From NCBI RefSeq assembly GCF_042214795.1, contig NZ_CP090177.1:1426001-1490000 (forward strand): a stretch of 64,000 nt of DNA. The letters are read 5' to 3'. The position numbers and the translations under genes are program-made. Below are positions 1 to 7,718 of this stretch, piece by piece. Under the pieces are notes generated by a model. It did not search any database, was not told where the DNA came from, and saw only the letters and a program-made list of their open reading frames with translations. This DNA comes from Arcobacter iocasae (GTDB taxonomy: Bacteria; Campylobacterota; Campylobacteria; Campylobacterales; Arcobacteraceae). Numbering within the stretch: the first letter of the stretch is position 1; every line of letters starts with the position of its first letter.

Positions 1-481
1 TTTGAAATGAATTAAACATTGGATACAAAGAACTTATTTTGATATATATTATTTTTGTTTCATCTTTTTTTAAATCAAACTCTATAACTGGTCTTTCTAA
101 ATAATTCTTTTGACCCTCTTTAAAATATCCCACACCATCTTTTTTGTGTTTAATCATTTTGTTATTTGAGTATATGTAAAAGTCAATTTTATCCATAATA
201 CTTTCTGTTAGTTTTAAATATCTTTGGATAGTTTGAGAACTTCTGTTTTTTATAGTAAGTTTGTACCAAAAGGTAGAATTTGTAAATCCATTACTTACAT
301 TGTTTCCAACTTCTTTAAACTCTTTTATGGATGTTATATCTTTAATAGTCAAACTTGAAGTTTTATCTTCATATGTAGAGATTTTAAATTTTTCTATTGT
401 TGAATTATTATCTATTAATATAGTTTGCTCTGCAAATAAAGTAGTAAAGAACAAGGTAAGTAATAAAAGATATTTAATCAA
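1..481 (-). CDS. 7TM-DISM family sensor/signalling protein, N-terminal part (cut by window edge)
   Basis: Open minus-strand frame of 160 codons with no stop, running off the left edge. It starts at a TTG (481-479) preceded by AGGA six bases upstream; no ATG is available before the upstream in-frame TAG. Residues 1-17 form a signal peptide (MIKYLLLLTLFFTTLFA, cut before EQ). Residues about 25-155 resemble the extracellular 7TMR-DISMED2 domain: an FWYKLTIKN segment, then a run of beta strands containing LERPVIEFDL. In this family the domain is followed by seven membrane helices and usually a diguanylate cyclase or histidine kinase; that output domain lies outside the window, so the final activity is unknown. 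It is divergent from the thioesterase gene. Confidence 0.82.
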   Translation of the reverse strand, partial: MIKYLLLLTLFFTTLFAEQTILIDNNSTIEKFKISTYEDKTSSLTIKDITSIKEFKEVGNNVSNGFTNSTFWYKLTIKNRSSQTIQRYLKLTESIMDKIDFYIYSNNKMIKHKKDGVGYFKEGQKNYLERPVIEFDLKKDETKIIYIKISSLYPMFNSFQ

Positions 482-667
482 CTTTAATCCTAAGCTTTTA
501 TAGTAAGATTAGATTTTATCTAAAAAACAATATTATTTGGTTTCAATTATGATTATAATTTAGTTAAGTAATGTATTTTAATGAGAAATACTTTAAAGTT
601 TAAAATTAAACAAATCCTAAACACATTTAGTTAAACTACTCGACTATATTTAATTAAGAGGTACAAA
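482..667. promoter_or_regulatory. Divergent intergenic region between the 7TM-DISM gene and the thioesterase
   Basis: This AT-rich 186-bp spacer must hold promoters for both flanking genes. A TATAAT-like -10 element (GATTATAATT) is visible around 551-560 on the plus strand, far upstream of the thioesterase start, whose Shine-Dalgarno GAGG lies at 658-661. No long inverted repeat or small ORF with a ribosome binding site was seen. Confidence 0.4.
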
Positions 668-1117
668 ATGTTCACAGAACTAATAAGACCAAGATTTTTA
701 GAAACAGATGCTTTAGGGCACATAAATAATAATACTTATGGAGTATGGTTCGAATCAGCTCGTGATCCCATTTTTCATATCTTTATGCCAAAGGTAGATA
801 TCAAAAAGTGGAATTTAGTCATGGCACATAGTTCTTTTGATTTTCTAAAAGAGGTATTTTGGGGTAAGCCAGTTATCATTAAAACTGCTATTACAAAAAT
901 AGGCAATTCATCTTTAGAGATGGCTCATGCAGTTTATCAAGAGGGCAAATTATGTACAACAGGAAAAGGTGTACTTATTCATTATAATTTTGAGACAAAA
1001 GAGGCAGTTAGAATTCCAGATGACATAAGAGCTGAACTTGAAACTCATTTGTTTACTTTGCCTTGGATGCAAACACTAAAAGAGGTACAAGAGTTTGAGA
1101 TTAGTAACGAGGCATAA
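668..1117 (+). CDS. Acyl-CoA thioesterase, hotdog fold (4-hydroxybenzoyl-CoA thioesterase/YbgC type)
   Basis: 149 aa, the usual length for a single-hotdog thioesterase. The N-terminal motif D14-A-L-G17-H18-I-N-N matches the D-x-x-G-H-(V/I)-N-N signature of the 4HBT/YbgC family, in which Asp14 would be the catalytic acid. Residues 70-115 form the expected beta sheet. The likely role is hydrolysis of a cytosolic acyl-CoA thioester; the natural substrate cannot be read from the sequence. The start has GAGG seven bases upstream. The gene stands alone and converges on the LysE-type exporter with a 9-bp gap. Confidence 0.85.
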   Translation: MFTELIRPRFLETDALGHINNNTYGVWFESARDPIFHIFMPKVDIKKWNLVMAHSSFDFLKEVFWGKPVIIKTAITKIGNSSLEMAHAVYQEGKLCTTGKGVLIHYNFETKEAVRIPDDIRAELETHLFTLPWMQTLKEVQEFEISNEA

Positions 1118-1126
1118 GTCTTATTA

Positions 1127-1741
1127 CTAGTATTCTATTATAACAGGAAGAACTGATAAAACTAAAAGTATCGCCATGATTAGATTAAATTTTCTTACAT
1201 GGCTATCATCTTTTATAAATCTTTTTAAAGCAACTCCACCTATTGCCCAAGCATTACAAGATATAACTCCTGCAAGTAAAAAGATAAAAGCTATGATAAT
1301 CACTTGACCTATACTATTGTCTTTTGAAGTTACAAAAATAGACATTGCAGTCATCGACATAATCCAACCTTTTGGATTAACCCATTGAAAAAGTGCTGCT
1401 TGTGTGAAAGTAAAAGGTTTATGTTTCTCTTTTATTTTCATATGACCTTTACTACTTCCTATTTTATATGCCATCCAAAAAAGATAAAGTATTCCTACTA
1501 TTTTTAGTATTTTAAGTACTATTGGAAATCTCTCAAAAACAATACCAATACCTAAGCCTACAAGTAAAACCATTAACCCAAAACCTAAAAATACTCCAAA
1601 TACATGTGGAAGTGTTCTTTTATATCCAAAGGTTAAACCAGAAGATAAAAGCAAGACATTATTAGGCCCTGGTGTTATTGCAGCTGTTAGTGCAAAAGCT
1701 GCGATTGAAATTAATAGTGAAACTGTATATAACTCTTCCAT
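1127..1741 (-). CDS. LysE/RhtB family exporter
   Basis: 204 aa integral membrane protein with about six hydrophobic segments and the family motif TPGPNNVLLLSSG near residues 23-35. LysE/RhtB proteins export amino acids or other small metabolites from the cytoplasm. The start codon follows the stop of the upstream EamA transporter directly, so the two form an operon. The pair is divergent from an AraC-type regulator, its likely controller. The substrate is unknown. Confidence 0.85.
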   Translation of the reverse strand: MEELYTVSLLISIAAFALTAAITPGPNNVLLLSSGLTFGYKRTLPHVFGVFLGFGLMVLLVGLGIGIVFERFPIVLKILKIVGILYLFWMAYKIGSSKGHMKIKEKHKPFTFTQAALFQWVNPKGWIMSMTAMSIFVTSKDNSIGQVIIIAFIFLLAGVISCNAWAIGGVALKRFIKDDSHVRKFNLIMAILLVLSVLPVIIEY

Positions 1742-2623
1742 TTAAACTCCTTTGTATTTTTTCAGGGATATTCTTTTCCCAAAAGTATTAATTAATAAGG
1801 CTAATATAATTAGCCCTGATGCTACTATTTTTATAAGTCCAATCTTTTCATCAAAAATAAAATATGACCCAGCTATTCCAAATATAGGAATGAGCAAACT
1901 AAGAGGTGCCACACTTGATACTGGATACTTGTGTAAGAGTGTATTCCATATCCAATAACCTAAAAGTGTAGTTGGATAGACTTGAAACATTATCGAAAAA
2001 ATTGCCATATTGCTAAGATTATCAAAAAAGTTTGTAAACACTATTTGTCCATGGGTAATAAAAGCTAAAACAAACAATGGAATAGGTGAAAACAGACTTG
2101 CCCAAACCATAAATGAAAATAGATTTTTAGTACCAGCTTTTTTTATAATGATATTTGTAAAACTAAGTGATACAGCAGCTATTAACACAAATATCAAACC
2201 AAATGCTGTAACAGAACCATCTGTTACACTAATAATCAATAACAATCCAAATAATGATATAGCAAAAGCTATCTTTTTTGTTATATCAATAGTCTCATCT
2301 AATAATACAGCTCCTAGGATTACAGTTAAAAATGCACTCATTTGAAGTACAAGGGAAGCCATTCCCGCTGACATTCCAAAATAGATTCCTAAAGAGACCA
2401 TTCCCCAAAGTCCTACTCCAAAAAGTAAACCATAAGAAATAAGCCATTTTATATGAACTTTTGGCTTTTTTACAAAAAATACTAAAGGTAAAGCGCACAA
2501 TAAAAATCTCATAGCAGATAAGATGAAAGGATCAAGAGACATAAGTCCTAGTTTAATTACTGAAAAATTTACACCCCAAATGAAGGTAACCAAAACTGCT
2601 AATAATAAATCATTTTGCTTCAT
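1742..2623 (-). CDS. EamA family (drug/metabolite) transporter
   Basis: 293 aa with about ten hydrophobic segments arranged as two EamA repeats (roughly 1-135 and 145-285). The N-terminal FIWGVNFSVIKLGL is typical of YdcZ/RhaT-like DMT permeases. It is probably an exporter of amino acids or metabolites. It is first in a two-gene operon with the LysE-type exporter; two exporters of different families under a divergent AraC regulator suggest a shared or related substrate. Confidence 0.85.
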   Translation of the reverse strand: MKQNDLLLAVLVTFIWGVNFSVIKLGLMSLDPFILSAMRFLLCALPLVFFVKKPKVHIKWLISYGLLFGVGLWGMVSLGIYFGMSAGMASLVLQMSAFLTVILGAVLLDETIDITKKIAFAISLFGLLLIISVTDGSVTAFGLIFVLIAAVSLSFTNIIIKKAGTKNLFSFMVWASLFSPIPLFVLAFITHGQIVFTNFFDNLSNMAIFSIMFQVYPTTLLGYWIWNTLLHKYPVSSVAPLSLLIPIFGIAGSYFIFDEKIGLIKIVASGLIILALLINTFGKRISLKKYKGV

Positions 2624-2762
2624 TAAACTACTCCTTATAAATTTTATGAAGATTTTAGCTTTTAAATCTTTTTTATTCTTTACATATATTGGTTATAAAG
2701 TTATCTATTTTTGTTCAAAATATGTGCATAATATGTTAAGATTATAAAAGATAAGGATAAAG

Positions 2763-3647
2763 ATGCAAAAAAGAAGTACTTATAACAAGAATGTTCAAAT
2801 AGCAAATGATGCGATGTATTACATATATGAGTATATTGATACAGATATCAATATTGATGATTTAGCATTAAACTTTGGTATTAGTAAATTTCACTTGCAT
2901 AAATTATTTAAAGAGGTTATGGGTATAAATATATATGAAACCATAAAATCAATAAGATTGCAAAAGGCTTCAAGTCTACTTCTTACAAATAAATACTCAA
3001 CTATAACTCAAGTGGCTTCTATGTGTGGGTATTCTTCTCAAACTTCTTTTATACGAGCTTTTAAAGAGAGATTTCATCAAACACCAAAGGCATGGAGGAA
3101 TGGAGGAAATGAAGAGTATTCTGCAAATATATTAAAAAATTCTACGATGCTTTTGTATGAAAAAAAAGGTCTTGAAAATATTGAACCAAAAATAGTAAAA
3201 TCAAAGGCTTTAAAAACTTATTACATAAGACAAAGAGGATATTTAAAAGAAGATGTCATAAAGATTTGGCAGAAACTTCAAGCTTGGGTTTATACAAATA
3301 ATATAACAAAATATGATGAAATAGGAATATATCATGATAATCCAACCATAACTCCCCACAATGAGTGCTTTTATGTGGCAGGAATTATTCCAAGAGGTGA
3401 AGTAGACTTATCAAATACCAGTCTTCCTATATTCTACACGCCAGAGGCTTTATATGCAACCTTTGAGATAAAAGGAAAGATGGGAGATATTCTTAGGTTT
3501 ATTCAATGGGCTTATCAAGAATGGCTTCCAAATAGTGGTTTTGAAACAACAACAAATCCCCCTTATGTAATATTTAAAAAGAATCATTTCCTAAATGAAG
3601 ATAGACTTTTTGAAGCAACTTATTATTTACCTATTCAATATGTGTAA
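2763..3647 (+). CDS. AraC family regulator with C-terminal GyrI-like effector domain
   Basis: 294 aa. Residues about 12-108 hold the two AraC helix-turn-helix motifs (IDDLALNFGISKFHLHKLFKE, then ITQVASMCGYSSQTSFIRAFKERF). Residues about 135-294 resemble the GyrI/SOUL-like small-molecule domain seen in Rob and SbmC relatives, including the family pattern of a Tyr-rich strand and a WLPNSGFE segment. This layout is typical of regulators that sense hydrophobic or toxic compounds and activate exporters. It is divergent from the EamA-LysE operon across 139 bp, so it likely controls that operon. The effector is unknown. Confidence 0.85.
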   Translation: MQKRSTYNKNVQIANDAMYYIYEYIDTDINIDDLALNFGISKFHLHKLFKEVMGINIYETIKSIRLQKASSLLLTNKYSTITQVASMCGYSSQTSFIRAFKERFHQTPKAWRNGGNEEYSANILKNSTMLLYEKKGLENIEPKIVKSKALKTYYIRQRGYLKEDVIKIWQKLQAWVYTNNITKYDEIGIYHDNPTITPHNECFYVAGIIPRGEVDLSNTSLPIFYTPEALYATFEIKGKMGDILRFIQWAYQEWLPNSGFETTTNPPYVIFKKNHFLNEDRLFEATYYLPIQYV

Positions 3648-3693
3648 ATACTTTAAAAATTAAAATAAATAATATTTCTGTCTTATTAAAATC

Positions 3694-3762
3694 TTTTAGT
3701 TATATTAAGTTTCATTAATAGTTTATATGGTAATATAACTAAAATTTTTATATAACTAAAAT
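3694..3762. repeat. Three copies of an ATATAACTAAAA motif (one inverted, two direct)
   Basis: ATATAACTAAAAT occurs twice as perfect 13-bp direct repeats at 3733-3745 and 3750-3762 (17-bp period), and its inverse TTTTAGTTATAT lies at 3694-3705. All sit just upstream of the lipoprotein gene start at 3786. The arrangement could be an operator cluster or a stem-loop. The DNA is very AT-rich, which lowers the significance. Confidence 0.5.
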
Positions 3763-3785
3763 ATATTAAATAATCAGGAGAAATA

Positions 3786-4775
3786 ATGAAAAATAAATTT
3801 AAGTTAATGGGGCAAATCACAATAGTTTTGGCTATTATTTTTTCTTTTCAAGCTTGTACATTAAAAGTACCATTAAAAACTGTTTCAGAATCTGAAAATG
3901 TTTATGTACCTTCTTTAGAAAAAAAAGATAGTATAAATGTTAGTTTTAATGATGGACTAGGGGAAACACCTCAAATAGTAACGGGAATTTTTGAAAAAGC
4001 AATATTTTTAGAAAAAGATGATAAAAGCCTTGAAGCATATCATTTTATGTCAAATGCAATAAAAAATGAACTTCAAGCGAGAAAATTACCAATCAACTTT
4101 GATGATAAATCAAAACAATCACTGATTTTGAAGAAGTTTGAAATATTTACACACAGAAGCTCTGGTTTTTCTCCTATAGTTACAATCTCTATGTTAAAAG
4201 TCACAGCAAATATAGGTAATGAAGAAAAAGTATTTACATCTGTAGTGAAAAGAGGAAAAGTACCAATTTGGGCACCAGAAGAGATTATTGATCCTTGTTT
4301 TAATGAACCTATTATGCTTATGGTAAAAGAAGTTGTAGCAAAAATTAATAAGGCGTATTTCAATTACCAATTAAGTGATAAAAAAGTTACAGAGATAATA
4401 AATAAAATAGAAACAGGTATAAATTCAAAAGATAGTTTGAATTATATAAATATGTATGAATTGGGTTTTTCAAATAATGAAAAAGCACTTGATTTCGTAA
4501 AATCTTATAATAATAATTCTGATGAATATTTGAGATTAGCATCTATTGCAGTATTAGGTTTATTAGGTGGAGAAAAAGAATTTTTATATTTAACAAGTAT
4601 TTATAGAAATGCAAAACTTTGGCAAGATAGAGCTATGGCCTTAAAAGCTATTGCTGATATAGGAACAGAAGAGAGTAAAAAGTTTATTGAACTAGAAAAT
4701 AATCTTTGGCAAACACAAGATACAAAAGAAGGGAAATGGAATAATATGATTTTAAAGTTATATGAAAAAAATTAA
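3786..4775 (+). CDS. Putative lipoprotein with C-terminal HEAT-like helical region
   Basis: 329 aa. A signal peptide ends in a lipobox, IFSFQAC, with Cys24 as the expected lipidated residue, so the protein should be anchored in the inner or outer membrane. Residues 50-200 form a mixed alpha/beta domain I do not recognise; residues about 235-310 contain helical pairs (LRLASIAVLGLLGG..., DRAMALKAIADIG) resembling HEAT repeats. The Shine-Dalgarno CAGGAG lies six bases before the ATG. The gene is monocistronic with a terminator overlapping its end. I do not recognise the family and assign no function beyond the surface location. Confidence 0.75.
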   Translation: MKNKFKLMGQITIVLAIIFSFQACTLKVPLKTVSESENVYVPSLEKKDSINVSFNDGLGETPQIVTGIFEKAIFLEKDDKSLEAYHFMSNAIKNELQARKLPINFDDKSKQSLILKKFEIFTHRSSGFSPIVTISMLKVTANIGNEEKVFTSVVKRGKVPIWAPEEIIDPCFNEPIMLMVKEVVAKINKAYFNYQLSDKKVTEIINKIETGINSKDSLNYINMYELGFSNNEKALDFVKSYNNNSDEYLRLASIAVLGLLGGEKEFLYLTSIYRNAKLWQDRAMALKAIADIGTEESKKFIELENNLWQTQDTKEGKWNNMILKLYEKN

Positions 4776-4788
4776 TTTTTCATATAAC
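4757..4788 (+). terminator. Hairpin terminator overlapping the lipoprotein gene end
   Basis: The arms GTTATATGAAAAA and TTTTTCATATAAC form a 13-bp perfect inverted repeat with a short AT loop; the stop codon of the lipoprotein gene is inside it. The 3' side lacks a long U-run, but position and symmetry suit a terminator. Confidence 0.6.
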
Positions 4789-4813
4789 TTATACTATTAA
4801 ATTAACTTATTTT

Positions 4814-4821
4814 GCTATAAT
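4814..4821 (+). promoter_or_regulatory. Extended -10 box placed to give a leaderless mRNA
   Basis: GCTATAAT ends at 4821, only five bases before the ATG at 4827, and no Shine-Dalgarno sequence lies between. With the usual 6-7 bp from -10 to start site, transcription would begin at or next to the A of the ATG. Confidence 0.5.
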
Positions 4822-4826
4822 TTTTT

Positions 4827-5222
4827 ATGATAAAAATAAACCACTTAGACCATCTTGTACTAACTGTTAAAAATATAGATGCCACAGTAGAGTTTTATAC
4901 TCAAATTTTAGGTATGGAAAAAGAAGTTTTCAAAGGCACACGAATTGCCTTAAAATATGGAAATCAAAAGATAAATCTACATCAAGTAGGCAAAGAATTT
5001 GAACCTAAAGCTTTTAATGTAAAAGAGGGAAGTGCTGATTTATGCTTCATTGTAGATACTCCTGTAAAAGAAGTAAAAGAGTTCTTAGAATCAAAAAATA
5101 TAGAAATTATAGAAGGAATAGTTCCAAGAACTGGTGCAATGGGAAATATAAAGTCTATTTATATAAGAGACCCTGATATGAATTTAATAGAGTTATCAAA
5201 TTATAATAATAATTCTTTCTAA
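4827..5222 (+). CDS. VOC family protein (glyoxalase/dioxygenase superfamily)
   Basis: 131 aa, the full length of a two-module VOC protein. Metal-ligand candidates are H9 (in HLDHLVLTV), H52 (NLHQVG) and E122 (NLIELSNY), the positions used for Fe or Zn in this superfamily. It resembles the small proteins annotated as biphenyl-2,3-diol dioxygenase III-related; the substrate is unknown. The start is fixed because VOC proteins begin almost directly with this first strand. There is no ribosome binding site, and a TATAAT box ends five bases before the ATG, suggesting leaderless translation. Confidence 0.82.
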   Translation: MIKINHLDHLVLTVKNIDATVEFYTQILGMEKEVFKGTRIALKYGNQKINLHQVGKEFEPKAFNVKEGSADLCFIVDTPVKEVKEFLESKNIEIIEGIVPRTGAMGNIKSIYIRDPDMNLIELSNYNNNSF

Positions 5223-5345
5223 ATTAAATAATAAATTAAATATTTATTATAAGAATTAGTTTATTTTCTTATTAATATTATTATTTTTTGTTGAAAAATA
5301 TAATTTTTTTAGATACAATTAATAGATTTAACTAAAGAGAGTTGC

Positions 5346-6161
5346 ATGAGTATTCTAAAACAAATAATTTTTTTGTCATTTCTTCTAATAGCAATTATGG
5401 TTGCTTGTGTATATTTATATATAAATCAAGATAAATTTGGAACAAATACTTTTTATACTCCATCTTCTTCACAGAAAATAATTATTCCAGAAAAAATAGA
5501 TACTAATAAAGAAGAAATAATAGACGAATCACCTGAAAAAGTTGAGCCACCAATAAATGAAGATCAAAAGGATGATGCTGTTATTGAAGAAAATACAGAT
5601 GAAGATCAAAAAAAGGTCGATGAATTAGAAAAACCTGATATAGAAAATAGTGATGTATTAGTAGATGAAAAAAAAGAAGTTTCCGAGACTACAAAAGCTG
5701 TAATACCTGAAGATAAAAAAATAGAAGAACTTTCTCATAAAATACAACCTAAAAATATCCAAGAAAATGTAGTCTCTCCTAAAGTAAATAATAACAGTAA
5801 AACCCAAGAAGAGATAAATGCAGTTATATCAAAAGATAATATCTTCTTCAAAAGGTTAGGTACAGATATAACAGATGAGAGTTATAAAGTTGTAAAACAA
5901 ATAGCAAAGATTTTACAAAATAACCCAACAGTTAAGATAGAAATAGGTGGACATACAGATGCAAAAGGTGAAGCTGATGTTAATCAGTGGATATCTTTAC
6001 AAAGAGCAAAAAGTGTAAAAAAAGAGTTAGAGAAACTTGGAGTTTCGAAAGATAGAATTACAGCCGTTGGTTATGGGGAAACACAACCTTTAGTACCCAA
6101 TGATAAAAATGGCTATTCTTCTGAGAACAGAAGAGTTGAATTTAAAATAATAGAGGAATAA
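5346..6161 (+). CDS. Membrane-anchored OmpA-family peptidoglycan-binding protein
   Basis: 271 aa. Residues 5-26 form one membrane anchor; residues 40-160 are an acidic, Lys/Glu/Asp-rich, probably disordered spacer with imperfect repeats of EDQKxD type. Residues about 165-271 form an OmpA C-terminal domain with the signature GGHTDAKGEAD...LQRAKSVKKEL and the NRRVEF end. Such domains bind meso-diaminopimelate in peptidoglycan. The anchor-spacer-OmpA layout resembles inner-membrane proteins that reach the cell wall. The stop is two bases before the next gene's ATG, so they form an operon. Confidence 0.85.
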   Translation: MSILKQIIFLSFLLIAIMVACVYLYINQDKFGTNTFYTPSSSQKIIIPEKIDTNKEEIIDESPEKVEPPINEDQKDDAVIEENTDEDQKKVDELEKPDIENSDVLVDEKKEVSETTKAVIPEDKKIEELSHKIQPKNIQENVVSPKVNNNSKTQEEINAVISKDNIFFKRLGTDITDESYKVVKQIAKILQNNPTVKIEIGGHTDAKGEADVNQWISLQRAKSVKKELEKLGVSKDRITAVGYGETQPLVPNDKNGYSSENRRVEFKIIEE

Positions 6162-6163
6162 AT

Positions 6164-6553
6164 ATGTTGATAATTGCTTCAAAAATAGTTTTCTGGTTAC
6201 TAGCTGTTGCTATAATTGCAATGTATATAGGATTCTTAATTGGTAAACTAAGATATAAAAAAAGACAAGTTTCTTATGAAATAAATCCTATTTTAAGAAA
6301 GCCAGGAAATATATATAACAAACCTTTTATTTTAGGAAATCCAAGACCTACTGGTAAAGATGATTTAAAAGTTATTGAAGGAATCGATCATCAAATGGAA
6401 AATAAATTAAATGCCCTTGGAATTTTCCATGTTGAGCAAATAGCTAAGTGGAGTGAAAAAAATATCGATTGGATAGAAGAGTATTTTTCTATTGACAATA
6501 GAGTTGCCGAAGAGCAATGGGTAGAAAAAGCAAAAGCAATCATAAAAAGATAG
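6164..6553 (+). CDS. Small membrane protein with helix-hairpin-helix-like domain
   Basis: 129 aa. Residues 6-28 form one membrane helix with a basic patch after it; residues about 62-129 (DDLKVIEGIDHQMENKLNAL... then AIIKR) match the helix-hairpin-helix-like 'flap endonuclease-1-like 5' DNA nuclease' domain (COG3743 type), often found as an accessory domain without proven nuclease activity. It is co-transcribed with the OmpA-like gene, with two bases between stop and start. Whether it binds DNA is not known. Confidence 0.72.
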   Translation: MLIIASKIVFWLLAVAIIAMYIGFLIGKLRYKKRQVSYEINPILRKPGNIYNKPFILGNPRPTGKDDLKVIEGIDHQMENKLNALGIFHVEQIAKWSEKNIDWIEEYFSIDNRVAEEQWVEKAKAIIKR

Positions 6554-6573
6554 AGTTTACTTCTCTACCTTTT
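6545..6573. terminator. Bidirectional terminator between convergent genes
   Basis: Arms AAAAGATAGAG (6545-6555) and CTCTACCTTTT (6563-6573) pair with one mismatch around a 7-base loop and are followed by a T-rich run. It serves the small membrane protein gene on the plus strand and the phosphatase gene on the minus strand. Confidence 0.65.
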
Positions 6574-7000
6574 CTTTTATTAAATTTTTAACACAAGTCT
6601 CAATCATCTCGAAAACTTTATCAAAACCTTCAAAACCATCAAAAAAATAGGGGTCAGGAACATCTTCACCCTCATATCCAAAGTCACCTATTAATAGAGG
6701 ATTTTTACATCCTAAGCTTTTTAATGAAGCGATATTTTTAGAATCAAGCCCTACTATTAAATCAAATTTTTTAAAATCTTCTTTTTGTACTTGTCTTGCT
6801 TTATAATTTGAAATATCAAGACCTTTTATTTTTGCTATTTTTTGAGAGTCTAAACAAGGTGCTTCACCTATATGCCAAGAGCCTGTTCCACAAGAATCAA
6901 CTTCTATATCATAATTAATTTGTTTGGCATACTCTTTTGCAATAGCTTCTGCAAGTGGTGACCTACATATATTTCCTAAGCATACAAATAAAATCTTCAT
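6557..7000 (-). CDS. Low-molecular-weight protein tyrosine phosphatase
   Basis: 147 aa. The P-loop FVCLGNICRSP (residues 5-15) matches C-x5-R-S with nucleophile Cys7 and Arg13; the general acid Asp sits in VPDPYFFDG around residues 114-122. These cytosolic enzymes dephosphorylate tyrosine or arginine residues. It follows the nitrilase-family gene by one base (start 7000, upstream stop 7002), in an operon with the phosphohexomutase. No tyrosine kinase gene is visible nearby. Confidence 0.9.
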   Translation of the reverse strand: MKILFVCLGNICRSPLAEAIAKEYAKQINYDIEVDSCGTGSWHIGEAPCLDSQKIAKIKGLDISNYKARQVQKEDFKKFDLIVGLDSKNIASLKSLGCKNPLLIGDFGYEGEDVPDPYFFDGFEGFDKVFEMIETCVKNLIKEKVEK

Positions 7001-7001
7001 A

Positions 7002-7718
7002 CTATTTTATGCCCACATCTAGATATTTTCTCATAAGTTTTATCTCTTTTAAATCAATTACTTTAGAGATAAGTTCTTTATTATCATCTATCGTTACATC
7101 TCCAAAAGGAGTGATGATAGCTGAGCTTTTAGCACAAGACTCATCTGCACTATCACTTGCTATTACAAAGCATTGGTTGGCTACTGCTAAGGCTCTACAT
7201 AGGGTTTCATAGTTATCTTTTCTTTTTGCTCCCCACATGGCAGGTACAAGTATAATATCTGCTCCTTGAAGTTTTTTCCAATAATCTAAAAATCTAAGTT
7301 CAAAACATATAAGAACACCTACTTTCAAACCATCAAAATCAAAAAGTTTTATGTCCTCTTCTCTCCCACTTTCAAAATACTTGTTTTCATCATTTATTGC
7401 AAAAAGTTTTATTTTTGATTGCTTATGTAAGATTTTACCCTTATGGAAGATATAAAAAGTATTGAAGTACTCTTCACACTCTTTATTTGTCATAGTAAGA
7501 CTTATTGTTCTGTCTTTTGAAAGTTGGGTTAGCTTATCGATAGCCGTTCTAGCAAACTTTCCTGCTTCTATTATTCGCCCATAAGCATAACCGGTAAGGC
7601 ATAGCTCAGGAGCTAAAATAAAAGAGTCCTTTGGTGTTTGCAAAATAAGTTTTTCAAGATGGTTTAAATTATCTTGAAAGTTTGTACTAGGTTTAGTTTG
7701 TAGTGTTACTAAGTTCAT
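7002..7718 (-). CDS. Carbon-nitrogen hydrolase (nitrilase superfamily)
   Basis: 238 aa. The Glu-Lys-Cys catalytic triad is visible: Glu in APELCLTGY (near residue 38), Lys in SKIKLFA (near 100), Cys in GVLICFELRF (near 138). The family hydrolyses amides or nitriles in the cytosol; at this short length an omega-amidase-like or related role is possible, but the substrate cannot be assigned. Its start lies 26 bp inside the end of the upstream phosphohexomutase gene, indicating translational coupling. Confidence 0.85.
   Translation of the reverse strand: MNLVTLQTKPSTNFQDNLNHLEKLILQTPKDSFILAPELCLTGYAYGRIIEAGKFARTAIDKLTQLSKDRTISLTMTNKECEEYFNTFYIFHKGKILHKQSKIKLFAINDENKYFESGREEDIKLFDFDGLKVGVLICFELRFLDYWKKLQGADIILVPAMWGAKRKDNYETLCRALAVANQCFVIASDSADESCAKSSAIITPFGDVTIDDNKELISKVIDLKEIKLMRKYLDVGIK

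Noticed and set aside
261..503. Plus-strand 80-codon ORF
   Set aside because: It is the shadow of the minus-strand 7TM-DISM gene, which has a signal peptide, ribosome binding site and domain match.
741..770. GGTTCGAATC resembling a tRNA T-loop
   Set aside because: It lies in the thioesterase coding frame and no acceptor stem or anticodon arm can be drawn around it.
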